A stretch of 64,000 nucleotides of DNA from Micropterus salmoides (GCF_014851395.1 NW_024041150.1:42469437-42533436), one strand, 5' to 3'. Shown: positions 11,878-24,080, counted from the first letter of the stretch. The notes: generated from the sequence alone by a model not told the origin. Numbers and translations are program-made.

Positions 11878-12160
11878 ATGGCTGTGGCTCAGGAGGTAGA
11901 GCAATGTTGCCCATTGATCAGAAGATCAGCAATTCAATCCCCGGCTCCTCCAGGCTGCATGACGAAGTGTCTTTGGGCAAGATACTGAACCCCAAATTTC
12001 CCCCGATGACTGTTCCATCGGTGTATGAATGTGTGAATGTTAGTTTCTGTTAGGCTCAGTGTATAAATGTGGGTGAATGCGTTGTAGTGTAAAAGCGCTT
12101 TGAGTGGTCGCAAAGACTAAAACAAATATTAAAAAAATGCTGGACAAATACAGAGCATTA
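11878..12160 (+). mobile_element. tRNA-derived SINE
   Basis: The 5' part (GGCTGTGGCTCAGGAGGTAG...) reads like a tRNA A box and is followed by a B-box-like AATTCAATCC. The middle (GAAGTGTCTTTGGGCAAGAT) and the tail (AAAGCGCTTTGAGTGGTC) are those of a widespread fish SINE with an L2-like 3' end. A better preserved relative lies at 46485-46775. Confidence 0.8.
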
Positions 12161-12677
12161 AAACTTGAATAGGCGTAAATCACACAAGCTCTCATGTAGC
12201 GCAACCTTCCCCTGTGGAACTGTGAGCTTTATCAGAGGTGCTGAAGTTAATATGTGTGTGGAATTGTGGTGAGATTTAGTGTTTTCACTCAATTTTATTT
12301 TGCACCTGCTTGTCAGTCATCCTAACATGCTGTCCCAAATGGTTTTCTGTGTCGGTCAGATGTCAAGGTTAGGAAATGGTACGGTCCATTTTAGGCGTAT
12401 TTTAAGATTCTTGAATAAAAGCCATGAATTTGGGAAATATATTTAATATTTACAAATACTGGTAAGAAAGACCTCCCTGAACTGTTGTTTTTGCCTCTTT
12501 TGGGGGGGTCCAATACTTAATTAGGGGGGTCAAATCCCCCTAACCCCCCGCGTAATTCGAAACCATGCGTACTGTATATCAAAAATATGGGAAACGTTGT
12601 ACTTTTATGTGTTTTGCTGAAACGCATTAATTGAAGGTGTGTGATAGTCTGTAAAAATTCTGTACTAACACTCCTTT
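12161..12677. other. Intergenic, no supported gene
   Basis: No exon is recognisable. A short run with several GGGGGG/CCCCCC words lies at about 12500-12550 and looks like a repeat end. Confidence 0.4.
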
Positions 12678-12679
12678 GT

Positions 12680-12950
12680 GCAGGATCGTGTCATGAAACA
12701 GGACTTGAGCAAGCTCCTCGAGTCCTTCACAGTCCATGGTGTTCGGCTCTTTATCTCTGGGCCAATCCTCGGCCTCCACACCTGCCTGCATTTAACCTGT
12801 AGAACCGGCGACGTAGATTTTATTGACAATTTTGAGCTCTTTTGGAAAGGCCGGTCTTTCTTTTATGTAATGGCACCCATCCAAACACAATCTGGAACTC
12901 TACCTCATTTACATCGACATATTGATTCACTTTGGATTTTACTTTTATAA
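12680..12950 (+). mobile_element. LINE ORF1 (SGNH-esterase-like) relic
   Basis: The 90-codon frame contains DLSKLLESFTVHGVRLFISG, then GDVDFIDNFELFWKGRSFFY. The spacing of the FISGP motif and the FIDNFxLFWxRxSFF motif matches the esterase-like domain of ORF1 proteins of fish L2/CR1-type LINEs. The block HxWL and the terminal DGLHPN catalytic part are altered (YVMAPIQTQSG), so it is dead. Confidence 0.6.
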
Positions 12951-13254
12951 AGGCAATCATTTTGTATTTTGTGTGACATCCTGATATGTTTACATTGCAA
13001 TATGGGTTTTGAGAGCATATTGCAGAGCAAATTTGAGTATCTTTGAATATGTTAAAGCATTTGTATAAAGTATTGTTTTCGTAAACTGAAAAAAAAATGT
13101 AATAGTGGGTAAATTTGAGGACATAATGTTTGGCCCCTTTTCTTTAAAAGATGGTTATTTATTGTGTTGCAGTCAGAATTAGATTTGGGTCAGTGAAGAT
13201 GGCTACAGAAAGTGAGGGCATTTTAATAGGAAAGCACATTAATTATGTGGATAT

Positions 13255-15875
13255 TCAATTTCAATTAAATTTCATTTATATAGCGCCAAATTACAACAAC
13301 AGTTATCTCACAGCGCTTTTCATAAAACAGCAGGTCTGTGATGCTATTTACAGAAGTCCAACAGTTCCCACCAAGAGCAGCACTAGGTGACAGAGGCAAG
13401 GAAAAACTTCCTTTTAAGAGGCAGAAACCTCGAGCAGAACCATGACTCAGGGTGGGCGGCCATCTGCCTCGACCGGTTGGGGTGAGAGAGAGAGAGAGAG
13501 GGGAGAGAGAGAGAGAGAGGAACAGAGAGAAAGAGAGAAAGAGAGAGAGAGGGGAGGGAGGCAGCCTACACAGTATACACACAGAGGTACAGACAGTAAA
13601 GGTGATGTTGCTATAGACTAAATGAAAAATGGTACAGATATTTATAGTAGTGTTAATGATAATAATCGTAATGTTAATGATTATAGTAACAATAATAACA
13701 ATAGGACTAGTAACAATAATTGTAGCAGAGGGTGTCGAGCAGGAACACGGGGGCAGCAGGCGACTCGCAACCACAGATCCAGACTCCACAGCTCCAGAGC
13801 CAGAAAACCTGCAGGAAGTGATAGGAGAGAGGAGAGAGACGAGAAAGCACAAGACTACCAGAAAGGGGAGAAGTTGAGTTAGTAACATGCATTAATGGGA
13901 TGAGGTTGCATACAGAGGGAATGAAAGTAGAGGAGAGAGGAGCTCAGTGCATCATGGGAAATCTCACGGCAGTCTAGGCCTATAGCAGCATAACTAAGGG
14001 ATGGTTCAGGACTCACCTGAGCCAGCCCTAACTATAAGCTTTATCAAAGAGGAAGCCTAGTCTTAAATGTGGAGATGGTGTCTGCCTCCTGAACCCAAAC
14101 TGGAACATGGTTCCACAGGAGAGGAGCTTGATAGCTGAACGCTCTGGCTCCTAGTCTACTTTTGGAGACTCTAGGAACCACAAGTAACCCTGCATTCTGG
14201 GAGCGCAGTGCTCTGGTGGGGTAGTAAGGTACTATGAGATCTTTAAGATAAGATGGTGCCCTGACCATTAAGAGCTTTGTAGATCAAAGATAACTCCAAG
14301 ATTCCTCACAGTGGTGCTGGAGGCCAGGGCGATGCCATCAAGTGAAACTATATCTTTAGATAATGCGTCACAGAGGTGCTTGGGCCCCAGAACAATAACT
14401 TCAGTTTTATCTGAGTTTAACATTAGAAAATTAAAGGTCATCCAGGTTTTAACATCCTGAAGGCACATTTGAAGTTTAGCTAACTGATTAGTTTCATCTG
14501 GCTTGATTGATAGATATAACTGAGTATCATCTGCATAACAATTTATGTTTATGGAATATTTCCTGATAATATTGCCTAAAGGAAGCATATCTAAAGTGAA
14601 CAGGATTAGTCCGAGGACAGACCCTTGCGGAACTCTATGACTAACTTTGGCGTGAATGGAGGACTCATCATTAACATGTACAAACTGAAATTGATCTAAT
14701 AAATAAGACTTAAACCAGCTTAGAGCGGTTCCTTTAATGCCAATGAAATGTTCCAGTCTCTGCAATAGGATCTGATGGTCAATGGTATCAAATGCAGCAC
14801 CAAGATCTAACAAAACCAGTACAGAGACAAGTCCTTTGTCTGATGCAATAATAAGGAGGTCATTTGTCATTTTCACCAGTGCTGTCTCTGTGCTATGATG
14901 AGCTCTAAATCCCGCTCTGTAGAAAGTCACATAGCTGTTTAGCAACTGCTTTCTCCAGACCTTAGAGAGAAATGGAAGGTTAGATATAGGTCTATAGTTG
15001 GCAAAAACATCTGGATCAAGTTTGGGCTTTTTCAGAAGAGGTTTAATTACAGCTACTTTAAAGTAATGTGGTACATAGCCTGTTGATAAAGATAGATTGA
15101 TCATATCTAGTATAGAAGTGCTGACTAAGGGTAGAACTTCTATAAGCAGCCTAGTCGGGATGGGGTCTAAGAGGCAGGTTGATGGTTTAGATGAAGAAAT
15201 TATTGAAGTTAGTAGGTAAAGATTGAGGAAAGCAAAACAGTCTAAACATATATCTGGTTTTACAGCTGTTTCTAAGGTTCCTGAGTTTAGAGATAAGTCG
15301 GTGCCAGTTGAGGGCAGGTCTTGGTGAATTTTGTCTCTAATAGCTAGAATTTTATCATTAAAGAAGCTCATGAAGTCGTAACTACTGAGAGCTATGGGAA
15401 TACTTGGCTCAACAGAGCTGTGACTCTCTGTCAGCCTGGCTACAGTGCTGAAAAGAAACCTGGGGTTGTTCCTATTTTCCTCTATTAATGACGAGTAGTA
15501 CGCTGCTCTGGCATTACGGAGGGCCTTCCTATAAGTTTTAAGACTATCTTGCCAAATTAAACGAGAATTTTCCACTTTGGTGGAACGCCAATTCCTCTCA
15601 AGTTTCCGCGATATTTGCTTTAATTTGCGAGTTTCAGTATTATACCATGGAGCTAACCGTCTTTGTTTTATTATTTTCTTTTTTAGAGGGGCTACAGAGT
15701 CGAGTGTCATTCGCAGCGAGCCTGCAGCACTATCAACAAGATGATTGATTTGGGAGGGACTGAAATTAGCATAGAAGTCCTCCATTACTTTGTGATTTGA
15801 TAATGGAATCGCATCCTTAAATTTAGCTACAGCACTATCAGACAGACATCTTGACTGTTGTCTTTTCCTCAAACA
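13255..15875 (-). mobile_element. 5'-truncated L2-like LINE (RT ORF plus 3' UTR)
   Basis: The minus-strand frame 15872-14268 (534 codons) holds reverse transcriptase blocks in order: YRPISNLPFLSK, FRAHHSTETALVK, LLDLGAAFDTIDH (block A), VPQGSVLG (block B), CYADDTQLY (block C). It continues after a frame break at 14268-14044 (SYQAPLLWNHVP...). The palm motif FADD/YADD is intact as YADD. The endonuclease part is missing (5' truncation at about 15875). The 3' UTR runs to about 13255 and ends in the fish-typical TATATAGCGCC (seen inverted), with a GA-rich tract at 13486-13556. A missing segment between SKV and FRAHH and the frame break show decay. Fragments of the same 3' UTR lie at 33590-33720 and 45690-45840. 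Confidence 0.88.
13486..13556 (+). repeat. GA-rich microsatellite
   Basis: (GA)n interrupted by GGG and AAA, within the 3' UTR of the LINE. Confidence 0.9.
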
Positions 15876-16056
15876 TTACATTTAGCTGACGCTTTTATCC
15901 AAAGTGACTTACAATTGCTAAGTATGTCAGAGGTCGCACACCTCTGGAGCAACTAGGGGTTAAGTGTCTTGCTCAGAGACATATTGGTTTATTGGGGAAT
16001 TGAACCCAGGTCTCTCACACCAAAAGCATGTGTCTCATCCACTGCCCCATCATCAT
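15871..16056 (-). mobile_element. tRNA-derived SINE (GGATAAAAGCGTCAGCTAAATG tail type)
   Basis: In reverse complement it reads GGGGCAGTGGATGAGACACA, then GGTTCAATTCCCC (B box), GAGCAAGACACTTAACCCC, and ends GGATAAAAGCGTCAGC. Members of the same family are at 36275-36465 (+), 62530-62712 (-), and as fragments at 47625-47740 and 51850-51935. Confidence 0.8.
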
Positions 16057-16561
16057 TGATGCCAGATATCCATTTATCTGTTTGTTTTAATGTAAATAAT
16101 TATGGTTAAGTAATTATAAATAAAACCGAAGACGGACTCAACAGACCAAACTACTAATACTGCACTTGGTTGTTTCCACTCTGCTGATCTAAACCACAGC
16201 AGCAACTTCCGCCTGTTTATTCCAGTGAACTTTGGTCTGAAGCTTGTGGTTTCACACTATAGTGTGGTCTGCTTAGCTGATGGTGATGTGTCTTTCCATT
16301 TTGTTCCTTGTACTGAAATTGTTTTAACAGAAGATAAATACCCTGCAGTTATATTTGGTCTCTCTTTTCACAACAGTGGCATTTATAAAGTCTATAATAA
16401 ACACATAATAATTCTACCTGAAAAGGGAAATTCTTTCTATAGCAGTAGTATCATTGTGTGTTGCAGTACTACTAGTAGTGCAAACAGCCAAATACACTAA
16501 TAGTACTGGTATTATTTGTAGTACCTGCAGTAATGTAATTAGTATTTGTTTTATTTTCCAG
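16057..16561 (+). other. Unassigned stretch before the ITIM exons
   Basis: A 91-codon frame (16225-16500) follows a possible acceptor (TTATTCCAG at about 16225). It includes DGDVSFHF and HNSGIYKVYN, faintly reminiscent of the end of an Ig domain, but no Cys pair fits. I cannot support it as an exon. Confidence 0.25.
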
Positions 16562-17997
16562 AGAGTGAACCAGTCTACTCAGCAGTGAGAGGAGCAGGAG
16601 ACGTCAGTTATGGACAAATAGTCATCAGACCACAAAGGACGAGAGGTACAGCTGCTCTTTATTTGTGAACTTTGGATAGAGCCAGACTAACTAACTGTTT
16701 CCCCCCCGCCTCCTCTCTTTATGCTAAGCAAAAATAACCACTATAAGACAGGAACGCCAAGAAGTACAATTCGAGGGAAACAAATGCAAACACCATCATA
16801 ATGATTCTCCATAACATTTCTAAAATGGGTGACACCAGTGTTGTTCCATAATTATGGCGCAAAAGAACTGAAAGCAGTCCAACAAAACTCTGTGGAGACT
16901 GGAGTCTCTAAAGTAATCAACATCTGTGATCTTGTGTTTAGTTTATTTATCTGGTGGAAATTAGGGATGATATGTAGAAAGGTAATTTTAAAAGAAGTAA
17001 GAGCAGACAAACACATAGAAGGTAATATAAATACAAAAGCTCGCTACTGCTGCAGCAAAGCTAACACTTTTACTCCATAAATTGGTGCAGAAAATGTCTT
17101 GAGAATGCAGGAAATTAAGAGTTTAATGCTCAAAATCTTCTGGGAGAGGGACCCTAGACCCCCCCACTCATACATTTTATCATCGAATACTGACCCTGGT
17201 CCAGTATGTTCGAATGTACCAGTGTTTACAACTTCCTCTCTCCCACTGCTCCGTGCACGGGTGTGAGCGCCTCCTGTTGCTGATTGGCTGCTCGCTCCGA
17301 GACACTTTCTTTGTGTTGTATTTCTAGACTTAGGGCTGTGTAGGAAAACGGGATTGTTTTTGAAGAGCACACAAACAATGGGATGCCAGGAAATATTCAC
17401 TGAATTTAACAAAAAGTTTATTGGAATATAATCGCATCCTTTACTCTGAAGAGTAAAGGATGTAATATTTATAAACAATATCTGCTGTTTAAAAAATATG
17501 AAAACTGAGAAGAACTTTAAAGAGGTGGTATTATGCTCACTTTCAGGTTCAAAATCCTATTTAGGGGTTGTACCAGAACAGGTTTACATGGTTTAATTTT
17601 CAAAAAAACACCACTTTTTTTCATACTGCAAATTGCTGCAGCTCCTCTTTTCACCCTGTGTTGAACACTTCGTTTTAGCTACGGAGTGATACTTCTTGTC
17701 TCTAAATGATATTTATTGGGAGTTGCACATGCGCACTTCCTAGTTAAGAACTACTAGCCAAAACTAGTTAGAAGCAAAGGTAGGGCGGGTCAGTGAGAAG
17801 CAAGTAAACACGGCTTTGGTTCAGCTGGCCGGCTACATGTTGCCGACCAGCTTGGCAACATAGACTGGAGCAAGAGTTTCAGAGTGGTGAGTTATTAATC
17901 TGTAACGAATGTATCTATAATATCTTATGAACTGTTTGTGTTTGTGTGTTCAGAGTTTCCAGCAGAGCCAGAGGTCGTCTACTCTTCACTGAGGTAG
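16562..17997 (+). CDS. 3' end of an ITIM-bearing immune receptor (two cytoplasmic exons)
   Basis: Two small exons with good splice sites are visible: 16562-16645 (acceptor TTTTCCAG, donor G/GTACAG) and 17954-17997 (acceptor TTCAG, stop TAG), phase 1 throughout. Together they read ESEPVYSAVRGAGDVSYGQI, then VIRPQRTR, then EFPAEPEVVYSSLR. VSYGQI and VVYSSL fit the ITIM pattern (S/I/V/L)xYxx(I/V/L), and PVYSAV is a third tyrosine motif. Such tails recruit SH2 phosphatases and are usual in inhibitory Fc-receptor-like or related teleost receptors. No membrane or Ig exon is seen just upstream, where an L2-like LINE and a SINE have landed, so the gene is partial, truncated or has its body in the gap. 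Its tail differs from that of the FcR-like gene at 36-40 kb. Confidence 0.65.
17085..17190 (-). repeat. Dispersed repeat, short copy
   Basis: GCAGGAAATTAAGAGTTTAA plus AAAATCTTCTGGG and a C-rich run match parts of 23890-24080 and (inverted) 27240-27430. Unclassified fish DNA-element fragment. Confidence 0.55.
17518..17895 (+). mobile_element. Non-autonomous DNA element, unclassified
   Basis: Begins AAAGAGGTGGTATTATGCTC and continues TTTCAGGTTCAAAATCC, GTACCAGAACAGGTTTACAT and TTGCTGCAGCTCCTCTTTTC, wording I recognise from a very common fish interspersed repeat. It sits in the intron between the two ITIM exons. Confidence 0.5.
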
Positions 17998-18290
17998 ACC
18001 TTCACACCTTCACACCAGTCCAACCGCTGATGTCCAGCTGGCCTGTAATCCATTTATTATACTTCACTGTTAAAGCTAAATTAGACAAACAGCTCAGATT
18101 TAGTGAATGATTTTAAATATTTGTGTATTTCATTGAAATATCAGTGACATGAAAAAAACTAAAACCAAATAATTGCTAAATTGTTAAAATACTTTTTTAA
18201 GTTACTCATTCCTGTTTCATTGTACTTTCATTCATATACTTCTACTGAACAGAGACTGATGATTACATCATGTTGTTTTGTTGTTAATGT

Positions 18291-18296
18291 AATAAA
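18291..18296 (+). terminator. Polyadenylation signal AATAAA
   Basis: AATAAA about 295 bases after the stop of the ITIM-tail gene, plausible as its poly(A) signal. Confidence 0.45.
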
Positions 18297-18855
18297 TACA
18301 CTTTTATTTATATTTTATTAATAGTTTTTGGACTCTTGTTGCTGCAACAACCGAAACACCTCTGATACACACATCTTCAGTGTAAATGGCTAAGAATAAT
18401 AAAAACCGCAACCGCAAACACTGAACAGCATCATTCAGCTTCAGTACAAAGTGTCAGTGTACTTGTGAAAATATACAATTTTCAGTACAGCAGCACTTGT
18501 ACACACACTTCCATGGATACGTCCCAATTCTCTTCATTGCATCCTTTTCCTTGTCTCACAGTCCGTCCCACTGAAGACGAGAGGATAGAGGAAACAAGGA
18601 AACATGTTTTTTACAGAAATTAGACATTCTTTCTTCTAAACCCTAATCTGATGCCACGTCTGTTTCTTCTGGATCAGCTTTCAGTTGCTTTAGATAGAGT
18701 TTGTATTTTCCGGTGTATGTACTGTCCTAATAATAATAAAGATGCCCAACCCGATCTCATCTCAGGCGTCACATATACACACTTTGGAAAAGCCGCGGCT
18801 ATTGTATTTTTAGATTTTGCGTGTGTGTGATACGCTGCAGTTTGCAGTGGTGTTG

Positions 18856-19335
18856 CAACACAAAGTGAGTACACCACTCACATTTTTGTAAATATTCGAT
18901 TATATCTTCATGTTACAACAATGAAGAAATGACACTTTGCTACAATGTAAAGTAGCGAGTGGACAGCTTGTATAACTGTGTAAACTGTGTCCCCTCAAAA
19001 TAACACGCTAGCAACAAAAATGAGTGCACCCCTAAGTGAAAATGTCCAAATTGGGCCCAAAGTGTCCCATATTTTGTGTGGCCAGCTTTATTTTCCAGCA
19101 CTGCTTTAACCCTCTTGGGCGTGGAGTTCACCAGAGCTTCACAGGTTGCCACTGGAGTCCTCTTCCACTCCTCCATGACGACATCACAGAGCTGGTAGAT
19201 GTTAGAGACCTTGGGCTCCTCCACCTTCCGTTTGAGGAAGCCCCACAGATGCTCAATAGGGTTTAGGTCTGGAGACATGCTTCAGTCCATCACCTTTACC
19301 CTCAGGGGTTCAGTGGAGCCTGAATATTATCTGCT
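18856..19335 (-). mobile_element. Tc1/mariner relic, C-terminal part of transposase
   Basis: Minus-strand frame 19278-18940 starts at SPDLNPIEHLWGFLKRKVEE, the hallmark around the last catalytic Glu of Tc1 transposases, and continues to the usual C-terminal NKAGHTKYG. The near end (CAAAGTGAGTACACC at about 18861) is an inverted terminus of this family. The N-terminal half and the other terminus are missing. Confidence 0.85.
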
Positions 19336-19339
19336 GTTA

Positions 19340-21390
19340 AGGTTTTACGAGGGCTGGGTACGTTAATGCATTATTGTTGCATTAACGCGTTAATTAATTA
19401 ATGCCGACTATTATTTTATCGCACATTAACACAGTTTTGTTTAAATTTGTTATTATTTTGAAAGTCCATTGCTCACTGGCTCTGAATACACATTTTTGCA
19501 GGGATGCTCTGCCATGTGAATTCCCTCCTGTTGATGTCCTGATAACTATTTAGATTCTGGAAACTCAGTTGAAGAAAAGAAACGTTAGTTCGCCAAACTT
19601 AAATGTGATAAGGTCACACTACCAATATGGAGCATTTAGCGTTGCAAAAAACCTCTGTCTGCATGGCTGAACACGCCCCTTTTAATGCGAACGCACACCA
19701 ACTCCAATCAAGTTAACACCGACTCAACTAACCAACATCTTATTCACCGTCGTAGTATCGTTTAACTCCAGTGCAGTCAACCCTGAGTTTGCCTGATAAC
19801 CCCGAGTTAACTCTGAGCTTGAACTCCCTTCGTAGTACAGGCCACAGGTGTGGTCACTTGTGTTTTATTGCTGTTTAATTACAGAACATTAATTTGAGTT
19901 TGGGGTGCACTAACTCCACAGATCTTTGGATTTAAAGTGGTGGGTGTATCCTCCCAGTTCGTCAGGTTCGATTGTGTTGTTGGTTTCCTACATCATCACG
20001 GTAACTTGTGAATGTGGTTGATGCCCACATGGGTCCCATTTTGTGTTGTTGGGTCATAGTGTGTTACTGTTGGTGTATGGCAGCCTGGTTTGTGGCTGTG
20101 GCGCTCCACTTTTCAGTGGGTCACTAGTGTTATAGGCATGTGGGTAAATGCAGTAACTTGGGTTTGATTTTGTGGTCTCTATCACCTCATGATGGTGGCC
20201 AGCTGTGTGGAAGTGACACCCACTGATTTGGCTGCTGGCAGCTGTTTTTAAACCCAGTGCCGGTGTTGCCACCACAACTAATTTAGCACTTTATTTTTTT
20301 TGTACAGCACAAGGGACTTTTATTGGTTTCACTGCCTATATTTATTACTCTACTCTGTCATTATTCACAGTTTTTATTAGTTAATTTAAACCGGAAGCTG
20401 CCTGTCACATGACAGCATTCCCCTTCTAACGCAGGTAATTTAAACCCCCAGAGTAGCTGTTAAGGTTATTGTGCCAGGGCTGAAGTTGAGCGTGTGCTGT
20501 GCGTGAGCTGGGGACTATTATCTGGACTGTGCTGTACTAAGGTAGGGACGAAAAGACTGCTTGTTCTGTGGTCTGCTTCTGTGTTTTTTTATGCTCTTGT
20601 CAAGACTTTATTCCAAAAATATCCACAAACTACACTGCAAATGTTCACTACAGAGGATCCTTTAAATAAATGTTGCAAAAACACTTTTTTTGGCCTCTGT
20701 TGTTCCTGAGAGTGCAACACCAGTTTAGTTATCGCTTTCATGTGTGATGGTTAGTTCCACATTTGACCCAAGTTCACACCTTTTTCTTAGGTAAGCAGCA
20801 GTCCCAATGATAATCCCAATTTGGTTCACAAAATTGTCTAGGTTTTGCTTCATATTTCTTGAAAAGTTGCCATGTGGGTTCTCTGAGCAACATTGTAGTG
20901 GCCTACTTATGTGCAAACCTGGATTATTGCACTTCCTCAGGGAGTGAGGTGTTTTTATGTCTTGTGGATTTATTTTGTAAATTCAGTATATCTAAACAAA
21001 CAGCCATGGTTAGTCATTACCTAAGTTAAGTCCAGTTCATTCTTAAGATTAACTACAATGTTTCTAACTTGTCAGTGAGCTATATTTGGTCCACATTGAC
21101 CTTGTGTGCGAGGTCCACCTGGCCTTGGAAGGCAGTTTTTAAAAGCTCCTGTACAAGCGTCAGAAGGGAGGCTTCTCGATTTGGGACTGCTGGACTTGCT
21201 GCCTCTCAGTAATCATAAACTCTCATAAACTAAAAAGCAACAAAAAGTATATTTGCATGTATTTCAATTAAAGTAATACATACGGTCATATAGTAAAACC
21301 TGTTCTGTATGTACATTGATGTAGAAATATGTTTTCCACATTACATAGCTGGCTACAGACAAGAATCTCATAAAGTCATCTTTTCTGCAT
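19340..21390. other. Intergenic, repeats, no supported gene
   Basis: A 'GCATTAACGCGTTAATTAATTAATG' style repeat occurs at about 19370-19430. At 20380-20720 there is a stretch with an AATAAA and a downstream T-rich segment that could be a solo LTR, but I cannot define its ends. No exons are recognised. Confidence 0.4.
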
Positions 21391-21394
21391 GAAA

Positions 21395-21690
21395 GTTATC
21401 TATGCATATGTTCCTAAAATATATAGTTTTTATGTGTTTATGAGTCGAGAACAGGACAGAGTGACAGGAGGCTCAGAAAACACATTGCTGAGTTTGATGG
21501 CAGGAAAGGCAAGAGTTTCAGTCCACACCTCCTCCTCCTCCTCCTTCACCACAACCTCCCCCTTATGTGTGAAGGTTTTTGGTATTGCTGGTTTCACAAT
21601 GTTCAAATGTTTGTGTAATGGATATTAATAATATCAGTTCTTGAATGCAACTGTCTTTCTGAAATGCTGAGTGTAAAACAATTTTCTGTT
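21395..21690 (+). repeat. Copy of the FcR-like gene's third intron
   Basis: This segment (TTTATGAGTCGAGAACAGGA through AATGCTGAGTGTAAAACAAT) is nearly identical to 38835-39080 between the two Ig exons of the FcR-like gene. No Ig exons flank it here, so it is a fragment left from another FcR-like copy. Confidence 0.75.
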
Positions 21691-22202
21691 CTGGGGATCA
21701 TTTTTTTCAGCGTTTCGCTCACCTACCAAATGCATCTTTCAACACCAATGACTTCATGAATGCAGCATTTCTGTTGCCAGTACTTTAGCTCTTTAGAAAA
21801 GACCATCTTGTTTATCAAAATAATAACTTTAATTAAAATGAGTAAGACTTACAGCTCCTTTGCGGGGCCCCTGCAGTTTGCCCGAAACGGGTCAGCGATG
21901 ATGATGCAGTCAACACGACATCATACAGCACCTGACTCAGGGACAAGGATCCTTTTTGTGGATTCAGCTCGGTGATCAACACCATCATCCCACGTAGGTA
22001 ATGAGTTAGTCTAGTTATCAGATCAGATATAGTCAGGCACAAATCTGTTAGTCTGGTGCTGTGGTGTTGTGATGCCTGATGGCTGACGGCACAAATGAGC
22101 CTCAAAAGCGCTTTGAGGCTCGGGGCTGAATGAGTCTGTGGCTGAAGGCTCAGCATAGAGAGGATGAGAGGGGTTGTTCATGATGGTTTCACCTCCTCTC
22201 CG

Positions 22203-22252
22203 ATGGATAAGTTTGTCTTCCTGTTGATCCTTTTGCTCTCCAGCAGCTTCTG
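22203..22252 (+). pseudogene. Dead leader exon of the V-set family (first)
   Basis: Starts MDKFVFLLIL in the family frame and is preceded by CACCTCCTCTC, as in the live leaders, with the donor G/GTAAAG. It is 50 bases instead of 49 because of one extra base near 22232, so the leader would join the V exon out of frame. Confidence 0.75.
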
Positions 22253-22573
22253 GTAAAGACGAGCTTTTGAAAGGATTTGTGTAGGCAGGAAAGACTTTTG
22301 ACCAGTGTTATAAAACAATGTCATTCTTTTCTAGAAAATCGCATTGTGTTTGTAAGATAAAAGATTTAAAAGAACTAAGATTGCTTTGATGATGAAATTA
22401 ACTGTAAAAAGAGATTTTTACAGTTAATTTCAGGTCTTTAAATAAAGGCTGGGGAAAAAAAGTTTTGTTGGAGGGAGGGACAAACGGAAGGAGGATGTTT
22501 TTCTCTCCGTCTGGACCTTGATGCAGACCAGCTGCAGGCAGAAACAGAGTGGGGATCGTTACGGTAGATGGTC

Positions 22574-22623
22574 ATGGATAAATATTGTCTTTCTGTTGGT
22601 CCTTCTGTCTCCAGCAGCTTAAG
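22574..22623 (+). pseudogene. Dead leader exon of the V-set family (second)
   Basis: ATGGATAAATATTGTC... aligns to the family leader and ends at a GGTAAAG donor, but it is 50 bases long, frameshifted, and has TTAAG where the others have TTCTG. Confidence 0.65.
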
Positions 22624-23185
22624 GTAAAGACAAGCTTTTATTGATTCATGCAGGCAGGAAAGTGTTCTTCTTGATCTAGAAAATGTTCATGTTTTTATAA
22701 CAGGGCTGGACGACATGCTGAATATGTTCCATGTTAAAGTGCGATACAGCTGAAGACTTAGTCATTGTTGAGTTTCAGGTGGTCTCTTATTAGGCTGATG
22801 TTAGCTGGTCAAAATGCCTCTCTGAAAAGTTGTTCATTACAAAGTAAAACACACTGATTTGCTTTTGGAGCCTGTGTGAGTAACATGTGTCACAAAGAAA
22901 AAACATTCAGCCTTTAAAAAGGAAAACGTTTTCTTTTTGTAGGGGATTCAATCTCAGACCGTGAGAGGGAAGGGGGGGAGGGGACCATGATTTTGGCCTT
23001 TTTTTTCCCCAGATGTGCTTGAGGCCTTGCAGCTAAAGGGGAAATACTTTCGACAAATCCCAGTGGGCCAGCCAACCTCAGGGCTGGTGGGCTTCCTTCC
23101 TTAGCCTGTACTTTTTTACTAACACTGAAAAAGTTGGCAGAAGGTGGAGCGACCGTCGGTCTATTCTTTATGAACGTCTCTGCAG

Positions 23186-23207
23186 CCCCCCCCCCCCCCC
23201 CCCCCCC
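23186..23207 (+). repeat. Homopolymer C, 22 bases
   Basis: Uninterrupted run of C; its true length is uncertain in any assembly. Confidence 0.9.
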
Positions 23208-23569
23208 ACTATAGTGGGACATTTATGCAGCAAAACAAAAAAATAGTTTAAAACTTGACAGGACAGACAGATGAAACTCTGTGTCTGAAATGTGACCTCA
23301 TAGCTGGTTACGGCCATGATTGTGTGTGTGTGTGTTCTGCAGCCTTTTTAAATTAGCACTGCCATAGTGATCAATGGCTGTGATGCTGCTTGGTGGTTGT
23401 ATAAGAGGCTGGTTCTGTTTGTACGTGCGTTCATTAGCAGGGCGGCCGTGGTGGAGTATAAGGTGGACCGCTCTGCTGGTTCTATCTGGATCAAAGTCCA
23501 GGGCCATTTTTTTACCCCCAGTCCGCCCTTGACGTCCGATCAATTTGCTTATGTACCCATAGGTATCAT

Positions 23570-24080
23570 TTACACTGGGGATGCTGGAGATGTGATCCCA
23601 GCACATTTTATACGGCTGATTTTGTCCCCATCACTTTTTGAAAGCATTTGTTAAAACTGTTTTGAAAGATAGCTTGTACCATATAATATTAACTAACAAA
23701 TGATCAGAAAACCTGCAATGTGTAAATATAGAAGAAACAAATGTGAAATGTCCAAAGAAAAGTAACTTTAGCTAAAAAAACCAACCTGCTGATTACTGCT
23801 TTATATTCTGTAATATTTTTATATTTATGAATTGTCACCTACCAGCTGAATTTCTCTTTAAATAAATAAAAACATTTCCACCATGAATTGTAACACAATG
23901 CAGGAAATTAAGTCTTTCATGGCCAAAATCTTTTGGGTGATGACCCCCAGACCCCTCACTCATATATTTTATATTTCTTCAAAATTAAGTTAAAATTCTT
24001 CTCATCTTGTTTTTGAGCATCATCAAGTCTCGTGACACACTTGTATCATCACGCCCCTAATCTGAGCTTTCATGTCCACA
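23570..24080 (+). repeat. Dispersed repeat, inverted partner of 27240-27690
   Basis: TTTACACTGGGGA...GAAAGCATTTGTTAAAA and, further on, CAGGAAATTAAGTCTTTCATG and CACGCCCCTAATCTGAGC recur in reverse complement at 27690-27240. The pair flanks the leader exon of gene C. Possibly a hAT-like element; no ORF remains. Confidence 0.6.
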
